Of a DNA stretch of 30,080 nt, positions 24,445 to 30,080 are shown one piece after another. Origin of the DNA: Pelotomaculum sp. UBA4789 (GTDB lineage: Bacteria; Bacillota; Desulfotomaculia; Desulfotomaculales; Pelotomaculaceae); the NCBI GenBank assembly GCA_002402945.1, contig DHGV01000074.1, positions 1 through 30,080 of the forward strand, read 5' to 3'. The notes under the pieces were generated by a model. It searched no databases, was not told where the DNA came from, and worked only from the letters and a program-made list of their open reading frames with translations. Within the stretch, counting starts at the first letter, position 1; each line of letters starts with the position of its first letter. A program made the translations under genes and the position numbers.

Positions 24445-24553
24445 ACCGCACCGGCCTGAAATGTATTTTAAACTTTACGTTTTATATCAGGGCACATATA
24501 ATAAACTTAAATGTGTCGCAGCGGCGTCATCAGAGGATAAAAAGCCGATATTT

Positions 24554-24571
24554 GGCGGGATAAATCCCGCC
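24554..24571. repeat. GGCGGGAT/ATCCCGCC short palindrome
   Basis: ggcggga (24554-24560) and tcccgcc (24565-24571) form a 7-bp stem around a 4-base loop, followed by ctacag. The stem plus the ctac end resembles unit C of the composite repeats (hairpin then ccctaca). It lies in the gene-free gap between pilO and tldD. Confidence 0.55.
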
Positions 24572-24646
24572 CTACAGCAGGCTATGCGACCGCCAAGGGA
24601 TGTTGGATAAACAAACGCCCGACATTTGATGGCTGACGACTGAAAT

Positions 24647-24670
24647 TGTAGCCGCGGCTTCAGCCGCACC
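24647..24670. repeat. Partial REP-like unit C (GCGGCTTCAGCCGC)
   Basis: tgtagccgcggcttcagccgcacc matches the first half of the composite unit C at 19207-19229 (tgtaggtgcggcttcagccgcac). Here the second hairpin is missing. It lies about 30 bases before the tldD start. Confidence 0.65.
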
Positions 24671-24702
24671 TAGTGATAAAAAGTTCTATGAGGTGAATTA
24701 AC

Positions 24703-26121
24703 CTGATTGACAAGCAAATTCTAAAAGAGGTTTTGGATGCCGCCACCGCCAGGGGCGGTGACTTTGCGGATATCTTTGTCGAAGAGAAAAAGAGCGTCGG
24801 TATCAGCTGTGAGGCCGGCAAAATAGAACGGATACTCTCCGGTGTCGACGCGGGCGCCGGGATCAGAGTCCTCTCCGGCGCTTCTACCGCCTATGCCTAC
24901 ACCAATGACCTCTCCCGTGACGGGCTGCTGGAGGCAGCCGGTATTGTCAGCCACGCCGCGGCCAGCGGCAAAAAAGGGGTCAACCTGGAATTTGTTGACG
25001 TTAAGCCCGCCGTAAATTTTGATTTCAAAGAGAGACCGGAGGATGTGCCCACTGAGCAAAAGGTGGCTGTGGTGGAAGCAGCAGACAAAACCGCCCGCTC
25101 GGTTGATCGTGAGCAGATTAAACAGGTGATGGTCGGTTACGGCGATGTGGTGCAGAAAGTTACGATTGCCAACAGCAGCGGGGACTACGTGGAAGACGAA
25201 CGCATCCGCACCAGGCTGGTGGTCCAGGCGGTAGCGGCGTCCGGACAGGTCATCCAGACCGGGTATGAGGCAGTGGGCAGCCTGTGCGGATTCGAGCTGT
25301 TCAAGCGCTACCCGCCCGAAGAGGTGGCCGGCACAGCAGCAAACAGGGCCCTGGAAATGCTTAAAGCCAAACCTGCCCCTGCAGGCAGGATGCCGGTGGT
25401 AATGGCTTCCGAAGCTGGCGGGACAATGGTTCACGAGGCTTGCGGCCATGGGCTGGAAGCCGATCTGGTCCAAAAGAACCTGTCTGTGTATACTGGCAAA
25501 AAAGGCCAGGTAGTCGCGTCCGGGGAAGTCACCGTGTATGATGATGCAGCTATTGACAGCAGGTACGGCTCATATCGCTTTGATGATGAAGGGGTAGCTG
25601 CCCGGAAGGTGAACTTAATAGAAAATGGGGTGCTGGTCGATTTTTTATACGACCGCCTGACCGCCGTCAAAGACGGGAGGCAGTCCAACGGGCATGGACG
25701 GAGAGAATCATACCAGCACAAACCAATACCCAGGATGGCCAATACATGTATAGCCCCCGGCAAAACCGATCCGCAAAAAATAATCAGGGAGACCAGGAAT
25801 GGACTGCTGGTTAAAAAGATGGGGGGCGGACAGGTTAACACGATTACAGGCGATTTTGTTTTCGATGTTGCGGAAGGCTATTTGATCAAAGACGGAGAAA
25901 TAGGCCCGATGGTACGGGGCGCTACCCTGACGGGGAACGGGCCTGAAGTACTGCGTATTATAGAAATGGTGGGCAGTGACCTGGGCTTTTCCATCGGCGC
26001 CTGCGGCAAGGACGGCCAGGGTGTGCCAGTCAGCGATGCCCAGCCAACCATAGCCATCAGGGAGCTGATTATCGGCGGCGCCTCTCAGGGTAAGCCAAAC
26101 GGTAAAATCAGAAGGATTTAA
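24703..26121 (+). CDS. tldD: Metalloprotease TldD (subunit with HExxxH site)
   Basis: TldD and TldE form a heterodimeric zinc protease that degrades unfolded or natural-product peptides in the cytosol. The active-site helix is VHEACGHGLEADL: His244, Glu245 and His249 if numbered from CTG 24703. Other family blocks are NLIENGVLVDFLYDRLTA and GGGQVNTITGDFVFDV. The frame as given from TTG 24733 lacks the first residues usual in the family. Extending it to CTG 24703 gives an N-terminus of MIDKQILKEVLDAA, like typical TldD proteins, and GAGGTGA (24690-24696) lies six bases before that CTG. A TGA at 24694 blocks any earlier start. A CTG start is therefore likely, which is rare. The partner gene tldE follows after a repeat-filled gap. 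Confidence 0.9.
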   Translation: MIDKQILKEVLDAATARGGDFADIFVEEKKSVGISCEAGKIERILSGVDAGAGIRVLSGASTAYAYTNDLSRDGLLEAAGIVSHAAASGKKGVNLEFVDVKPAVNFDFKERPEDVPTEQKVAVVEAADKTARSVDREQIKQVMVGYGDVVQKVTIANSSGDYVEDERIRTRLVVQAVAASGQVIQTGYEAVGSLCGFELFKRYPPEEVAGTAANRALEMLKAKPAPAGRMPVVMASEAGGTMVHEACGHGLEADLVQKNLSVYTGKKGQVVASGEVTVYDDAAIDSRYGSYRFDDEGVAARKVNLIENGVLVDFLYDRLTAVKDGRQSNGHGRRESYQHKPIPRMANTCIAPGKTDPQKIIRETRNGLLVKKMGGGQVNTITGDFVFDVAEGYLIKDGEIGPMVRGATLTGNGPEVLRIIEMVGSDLGFSIGACGKDGQGVPVSDAQPTIAIRELIIGGASQGKPNGKIRRI

Positions 26122-26130
26122 AATCTAATC

Positions 26131-26160
26131 GGGGACATATCCTGGAATGGATGTGTCCCC
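26131..26160. other. Hairpin after tldD
   Basis: A 12-bp stem (ggggacatatcc 26131-26142, ggatgtgtcccc 26149-26160, one wobble) with a 6-base loop lies 9 bases after the tldD stop. gttactc follows, with no T-run, so it is not a typical terminator. It may still protect the 3' end or slow transcription. Confidence 0.55.
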
Positions 26161-26187
26161 GTTACTCTATCTGGCAATACGGATTCC

Positions 26188-26302
26188 TGTAGGGTCGGCT
26201 TTAGCCGACCACATTGTGCGGCTGAAGCCGCACCTACAATTCCCCGTGTCACAAGAACCATCCTCTTGTCACGCGGAAGCAAGAGAACCGTCCCCCTGCT
26301 TC
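26188..26302. repeat. Composite palindromic repeat block, inverted copy
   Basis: Reads C, B2, B1 as the reverse complement of the block at 19106-19254. Unit C runs 26188-26238 (tgtagggtcggctttagccgacc to tgcggctgaagccgcacctaca), B2 runs 26246-26272 (gtgtcacaag to cttgtcac), and B1 runs 26275-26302 (ggaagcaagagaaccgtc to ctgcttc). B2 has catcct where the others have the reverse of acggt, a small decay. It sits between tldD and tldE. Confidence 0.8.
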
Positions 26303-26390
26303 TCCCCCTGGCGCATTTTTTTATATCCGGTCTAAAGGAGTATTTTGACAGTCATTGAATTATATACTGACATAGCAAAGGAGTGTTTGA

Positions 26391-27740
26391 GTGGACAAGG
26401 ATGAAATATTTTTGGGCTCCGCTGAAAACGCTGTCAATAAAGCCAGGCAAATGGGCGCTCAATTAGCGGAAGCTTATATAAGCAGCACCAAGGAGTTAAA
26501 CATTGATGTCCGGGAAGCCCGCGTGGAAACAATGAAACTTGCCGAGGAGCGGGGACTTGGCCTGCGTGTCATCAGGGAAGGGCGGACCGGTTTTTCTTTC
26601 AGCACAGATCTCAGCCCGCAGGGGATCGAGGAAGCTTCCAGGCAGGCACTGGCCAACTGTGAAAATACCGCGGAAGACGCCTATAACCGGTTGCCATCAC
26701 CCGGCCGGAGCTATGCTGACTTGGATATTTATGATCCCGGCATCCGTGATGCGGCTGTGGAGCAGAAAATTGAAATGGCCAGGCAGATGGAGGAATCAGC
26801 CCGCGCCTATGATCCCAGGGTGAAAATCATTGAAAGCTCTGCTTACCAGGACGGGGAGTCGCTGATCACCGTTGTCAACTCTCTTGGTTTGAAGGCGGTA
26901 TATAAGGGAGCCTACTGCGGCGTATATATAGCCCTGGCTGCAGTTCAGGGAGACGACAGCCAGAGCGGCTTTGACATGGATTTCAGTTTGAAATATAAAA
27001 GCCTGAACCCTGAAAAGGTCGGCAGGGAGGCTGCCCGGCGGGCTGTGCGGATGCTGGGGGCGCTACCGGTGACAACCCGCCAGGCCGTTGTGGTGCTGGA
27101 GCCTTATGTGGCTACAGGCTTTCTGGGAGTGATCGGCCCAGCCCTGACTGCGGAAGCAGTACAGAAGGGACGCTCGCTTTTTGCAGGCAAGACGGGTTCT
27201 TATGTAGCTTCCGACAAGGTCACTGTGATAGATGACGGGGCCCTGGCCGGGGGTATTGTCTCGGCGCCCTTTGACGGAGAAGGTGTGCCGACAGCAAGGA
27301 CAGTACTGATCGAAAAAGGCCTGCTGGTGCAGTACCTGCACAATACTTATACCGCGGCCAAAGATGGTGTCAGTTCAACCGGTAACGGAGTGCGTAATTC
27401 TTTCAAGGGGACCCCGGAAGTGGGGGCAACTAATTTTTTCATTGAGGCCGGACCGCATCCTGCAGAGGAGCTTTTCAGAGATATAAAAAACGGCCTCTAT
27501 GTTACTGAAGTGATGGGAATGCACACGGCAAATCCGATCTCCGGTGACTTTTCTGTTGGTGTGGCGGGCCTTCTAATTGAGAATGGTGAAATAACCAGGC
27601 CGGTGCGCGGGATGGCGATGGGCGGAAACATCATAGAGATGTTTGCCAACATTGATATGGTCGGAAATGATCTGAAGTTTTTCGGCAGCAAGGGATCCCC
27701 CACGATCAGGATAGCCGGGATGACCATCAGCGGCCAGTAG
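26391..27740 (+). CDS. tldE: TldE/PmbA, non-metal subunit of the TldD/E protease
   Basis: Partner of TldD. The 449-residue protein aligns to the PmbA/TldE type: ENAVNKARQMGAQLAEAYISS near the N-terminus, GLGLRVIREGRTGFSFSTDL (about 51-70), and PFDGEGVPTARTVLIEKG with LLVQYLHNTYTAAKDG in the C-terminal half. The region that holds HExxxH in TldD reads VVVLEPYVATGFLGVIG here, so it lacks metal ligands, as expected of TldE. The start is GTG at 26391 behind AAAGGAG at 7-base spacing. It is separated from tldD by 269 bases containing a hairpin and a repeat block. It could have its own promoter: TTGACA lies at 26345, but no -10 box fits at normal spacing. Confidence 0.92.
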   Translation: MDKDEIFLGSAENAVNKARQMGAQLAEAYISSTKELNIDVREARVETMKLAEERGLGLRVIREGRTGFSFSTDLSPQGIEEASRQALANCENTAEDAYNRLPSPGRSYADLDIYDPGIRDAAVEQKIEMARQMEESARAYDPRVKIIESSAYQDGESLITVVNSLGLKAVYKGAYCGVYIALAAVQGDDSQSGFDMDFSLKYKSLNPEKVGREAARRAVRMLGALPVTTRQAVVVLEPYVATGFLGVIGPALTAEAVQKGRSLFAGKTGSYVASDKVTVIDDGALAGGIVSAPFDGEGVPTARTVLIEKGLLVQYLHNTYTAAKDGVSSTGNGVRNSFKGTPEVGATNFFIEAGPHPAEELFRDIKNGLYVTEVMGMHTANPISGDFSVGVAGLLIENGEITRPVRGMAMGGNIIEMFANIDMVGNDLKFFGSKGSPTIRIAGMTISGQ

Positions 27741-27756
27741 CTGCCAGCCGGAAGCA

Positions 27757-27786
27757 TTGGCATAACGGGTCTAACTGTGGTAAAAT
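27757..27786 (+). promoter_or_regulatory. Promoter of the aroQ - M24 peptidase - efp operon
   Basis: TTGGCA (27757-27762, five of six to TTGACA) and TAAAAT (27781-27786) are 18 bases apart, and TGG directly before the -10 gives an extended form. A leader of about 65 bases would precede aroQ at 27859. Confidence 0.68.
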
Positions 27787-27858
27787 GTCTGCAGTAAAAT
27801 TACAGGGATCGATATCAGGGAGACGTGAAACAATACGCTGACATAGAGGGGTGATATT

Positions 27859-28290
27859 TTGAAGATACTGGTACTCCACGGACCGAACCTAAACCTTCTC
27901 GGCAGGCGTGAGCCTGCTGTTTACGGCAGCAATACCCTTGATCAGATCAATGCGATGCTGGCAGAGCTTGCCGCCCAGCTTGGCGTTGAGGTAACCTGCC
28001 GGCAGTCCAACCATGAAGGGGAGCTGATCGATATGCTGCAGCAGGCAGTGGATGCGGACGCGCTGGTGATCAATCCTGGCGCGTACACTCACACCAGCCT
28101 GGCTTTGCGCGATGCAGTGGCGGCAGTTGGCATCCCGACTATAGAAGTTCACCTTTCCAATATCTATGCGCGTGAAGAGTTCCGGAGCAAATCAGTAATT
28201 GCCCCGGTTGCTTCAGGGCAAATCAGCGGCCTGGGTGTTACCGGATACCTCCTTGCTTTAAGGGCGGCGGTTGCGCTGGCGGGAGCATAA
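27859..28290 (+). CDS. aroQ: 3-dehydroquinate dehydratase, type II
   Basis: Third step of the shikimate pathway: dehydration of 3-dehydroquinate to 3-dehydroshikimate. It is a small, dodecamer-forming type II enzyme of 143 residues, the normal size. LVLHGPNLNLLGRREPAVYG contains the flexible active-site loop with Arg17 and catalytic Tyr22. INPGAYTHTS (71-80) contributes Asn72 and His78, EVHLSNIYARE (96-106) the catalytic His98, and FRSKSVI the substrate-binding Arg109. The start is TTG at 27859 behind AGAGGGG. It is the first gene of an operon with an M24 peptidase and efp, an order shared with Bacillus subtilis (yqhS-yqhT-efp). Confidence 0.96.
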   Translation: MKILVLHGPNLNLLGRREPAVYGSNTLDQINAMLAELAAQLGVEVTCRQSNHEGELIDMLQQAVDADALVINPGAYTHTSLALRDAVAAVGIPTIEVHLSNIYAREEFRSKSVIAPVASGQISGLGVTGYLLALRAAVALAGA

Positions 28291-28302
28291 GGGGGCATTT
28301 TT

Positions 28303-29373
28303 TTGCCGGATAGGATCAACAGGCTGCGCGAATTTTTAGAGCCTGCAGGGATAGACGCTTTTTATATCACAAACCCGGAAAACCGTTATTACCTGAGCGG
28401 TTTTTCAGGATCAACGGGTTCTCTGCTGCTGACCAGGGAGCAGTCGTATTTATTGACTGATTTTCGTTACACAGCCCAGGCTGCTATGGAAAGCCCTGAC
28501 TTCCAGGTGGTCGAGGTTACAGATTCCTATGCCGGGATGATCTTAAAAATATTTACAGGGCATAAGCTGCACCGGCTTGGTATTGAAGGGGAGAACCTGA
28601 CCTATAACCAGTATTCCACACTTACAAAGCTGTGTGAAGGGATCGAGGTTAAACCTCAAAGCGACAAGGTTGAACAGCTCAGAATCTGCAAAGATGAATC
28701 AGAAGTTAAATTAATCGAAAAGGCGGTATCCATCGCCGATCAAGCCCTTGTGCAAACTCTGCCGCTGATCAAGCGCGGAGTGGCCGAAAACGAGATCTCT
28801 CTGCACCTGGAATATTCGATGAGAAGGCTGGGAGCTGAGGGGTCAGCCTTTAAAATTATTGCTGCTTCCGGCGCCCGGGCCGCCCTGCCGCATGGTGTCG
28901 CTACCATGAAAAAAATCGCAGCAGGAGATCTGGTCACCCTTGATTTCGGAGCTGTGTACAAAGGCTACCATTCCGATATTACCAGGACGGTGGCGATAAG
29001 CAGCGCCAGCCAAAAGCAGAATGATATCTATAAAATTGTTTTGGAAGCGCAGATGAACGCTATAGCCGTATTAAGAGCCGGCATCTGCGCCTGTGATGTT
29101 GACCTTGCCGCCCGGAGTGTAATCGAAAAAAACAGCTACGGTGAGTTCTTCGGCCACAGCACCGGGCACGGCCTGGGTTTGAGCATTCATGAAATCCCGA
29201 GGCTGTCTGCAAAGGACAATACAGTCCTGGAGCCCGGGATGGTTGTCACCGTGGAACCGGGAATATACCTCAACGGCTGGGGCGGAGTCAGGATCGAGGA
29301 TACGGTCCTGGTGGAAAACTCCGGCTGCCGGATCTTAACTGGAGCACCGAAAGAAGAGCTATTAATTCTATAA
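28303..29373 (+). CDS. yqhT: M24B Xaa-Pro aminopeptidase/dipeptidase (YqhT-like)
   Basis: Cleaves X-Pro bonds at peptide N-termini in the cytosol. The 356 residues show a creatinase-type N-terminal domain (about 3-125, ITNPENRYYLSGFSGSTGS) and the pita-bread catalytic domain (about 133-350). All five dinuclear metal ligands are visible: Asp214 (TLDFGA), Asp225 (HSDITRTV), His289 (GHSTGHGLGL), Glu318 (TVEPGIYL) and Glu332 (VRIEDTVLV). The start is TTG at 28303 with AGGGGG before it, 12 bases after aroQ, so the two are co-transcribed. The length and the aroQ/efp neighbours match Bacillus YqhT. Preference for dipeptides or longer peptides cannot be read from sequence. Confidence 0.93.
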   Translation: MPDRINRLREFLEPAGIDAFYITNPENRYYLSGFSGSTGSLLLTREQSYLLTDFRYTAQAAMESPDFQVVEVTDSYAGMILKIFTGHKLHRLGIEGENLTYNQYSTLTKLCEGIEVKPQSDKVEQLRICKDESEVKLIEKAVSIADQALVQTLPLIKRGVAENEISLHLEYSMRRLGAEGSAFKIIAASGARAALPHGVATMKKIAAGDLVTLDFGAVYKGYHSDITRTVAISSASQKQNDIYKIVLEAQMNAIAVLRAGICACDVDLAARSVIEKNSYGEFFGHSTGHGLGLSIHEIPRLSAKDNTVLEPGMVVTVEPGIYLNGWGGVRIEDTVLVENSGCRILTGAPKEELLIL

Positions 29374-29401
29374 TAAATTTTACATACAGGGAGTGGTAGT
29401 A

Positions 29402-29959
29402 TTGATATCAACAAATGATTTCAGGACCGGGCTTACTATCGAACTGGAGGGTGATATTTTCCAGGTCATAGATTTCCAGCATGTCAAGCCGGGTAAAGGC
29501 GCTGCTTTTGTGCGTTCGAAGCTCCGTAATATGCGGACCGGGGCGGTGGTTGACAGGAACTTTAATGCCGGGGAGAAAGTGCCTAAGGCCAGGATTGACC
29601 GCCGTGAGGTGCAGTTCCTGTACAACGACGGGAAAGACTTTAACTTCATGGACATGGAGTCATATGATCAAATCACCATCAGTGCCGAACAATTAGGGGA
29701 CGCGGTCAAATATATGAAAGAAAACATGATTATCCAGGTGCTGACCTTTCAGGAAAAATCTATCGGGGTTGAAATGCCAAACTTCGTGGAGTTGGAAGTT
29801 GTTGAAACCAGCCCCGGCATCTCAGGCGCCACAGCGTCCGGCGGTTCCAAGCCCGCAACCCTGGAAACGGGAGCGGTAGTCCAGGTGCCCTTTTTCATTA
29901 ATGTGGGGGACAAGCTGCAGATTGATACCAGGACCGGCAACTACATCAAACGGGCCTAA
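29402..29959 (+). CDS. efp: Translation elongation factor P
   Basis: Relieves ribosome stalling at polyproline stretches. The three beta-barrel domains are recognisable over 185 residues. MISTNDFRTGLTIELEG starts domain I, and HVKPGKGAAFVRSKLRNMRTG carries Lys32 at the tip that is modified in many bacteria. TRTGNYIKRA closes domain III. I set the start at TTG 29402, because the conserved N-terminus MISTNDFRTG begins there and AGGGAG (29388-29393) lies eight bases upstream. The in-frame GTG at 29393 overlaps that site. It is the last gene of the aroQ operon. A perfect TATAAT at 29369-29374 lies across the end of the peptidase gene, but no -35 fits, so an internal promoter is only possible. Confidence 0.96.
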   Translation: MISTNDFRTGLTIELEGDIFQVIDFQHVKPGKGAAFVRSKLRNMRTGAVVDRNFNAGEKVPKARIDRREVQFLYNDGKDFNFMDMESYDQITISAEQLGDAVKYMKENMIIQVLTFQEKSIGVEMPNFVELEVVETSPGISGATASGGSKPATLETGAVVQVPFFINVGDKLQIDTRTGNYIKRA

Positions 29960-29961
29960 AG

Positions 29962-30022
29962 GGAAGCAGGGGGACGGTTCTTTTGCTTCCGCGAAAACGG
30001 CCAGGGGGACGGTTCTCCTGGC
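29962..30022. repeat. Palindromic B-type repeats after efp
   Basis: Two units follow the efp stop. 29962-29990 has ggaagca and tgcttcc around gggggacggttctttt, matching unit B1 at 19106. 30000-30022 has gccagg and cctggc around gggacggttct, a variant with the same core and different arms. No T-run follows. The sequence from 30023 to the window end shows nothing recognisable. Confidence 0.78.
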
Positions 30023-30080
30023 GCATAATCCCTGTTGCTCATATCGTTGAATAAATCTGACAGAGACCTACGGTAATATG

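Noticed and set aside
26345..26373. TTGACA before tldE as a -35 box
   Set aside because: At 17 bases the -10 position reads TGACAT (three of six). The better TATACT is only 12 bases away, so no usable pair exists.
29369..29374. TATAAT across the end of the M24 peptidase gene as a promoter of efp
   Set aside because: No -35 element at 16-18 bases and no TGn extension. The AT-rich stop region explains the match.
19106..30022. The repeated GGGGACGGTTCTT units as a CRISPR array
   Set aside because: The units are not evenly spaced, are palindromic with variable arms, occur in both orientations between genes, and no cas gene is nearby.

Overview
The window reads like the chromosome of a Gram-positive anaerobe of the Bacillota, most likely a Desulfotomaculum/Pelotomaculum-type member of the Peptococcaceae. 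This is inferred from gene content and style. There are many TTG and GTG starts with strong GGAGG-type ribosome binding sites. The end of the window has the Bacillus-like order aroQ - M24 peptidase - efp. Short palindromic intergenic repeats built on GGGGACGGTTCTT, GGGACAAGGTACC and GGCTTCAGCC are frequent. No rRNA, tRNA, CRISPR array or insertion sequence was seen.

Layout. 1-417 is non-coding. 418-2183 holds plsC and a secreted M15-like peptidase with an Ig-like domain. 2388-18864 is a mannose block: manC (minus strand); a GT4 glycosyltransferase; a stand-alone GH130 protein; a GT4 fused to a helical toroid domain; a 1203-residue GT/GH130 fusion; rplY (L25); a second, truncated GT4; a second GT/GH130 fusion of 1193 residues; and manA. 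19350-24444 is a seven-gene type IV pilus or pseudopilus operon (three prepilins, PilX-like, PilM, PilN, PilO). 24703-27740 holds tldD and tldE. 27859-29959 holds aroQ, an M24 aminopeptidase and efp.

How the genes work together. The mannose block can be read as one pathway. ManA interconverts fructose-6-P and mannose-6-P, and ManC makes GDP-mannose from mannose-1-P. The GT4 and GT2/GT78-like enzymes would use the nucleotide sugar to build a mannoside. The three GH130 domains belong to a family of beta-mannoside phosphorylases that release mannose-1-P, the substrate of ManC. The block could therefore encode a make-and-recycle cycle for a beta-mannan or mannosylated solute, analogous to the mannan reserve made by GH130-related GT108 enzymes in Leishmania. 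No phosphomannomutase is in the window, and the polymer is inferred, not shown.

The most informative sequence observation is that the GT4 + GT/GH130 pair is duplicated around rplY. In the second pair the GT4 lost its toroid domain through a GAG-to-TAG change at codon 411. A decaying, frameshifted remnant of the lost domain can still be aligned downstream. The two fusion proteins have diverged strongly in the N-terminal glycosyltransferase domain but little in the GH130 domain. They also share a long central region that I cannot assign to any family.
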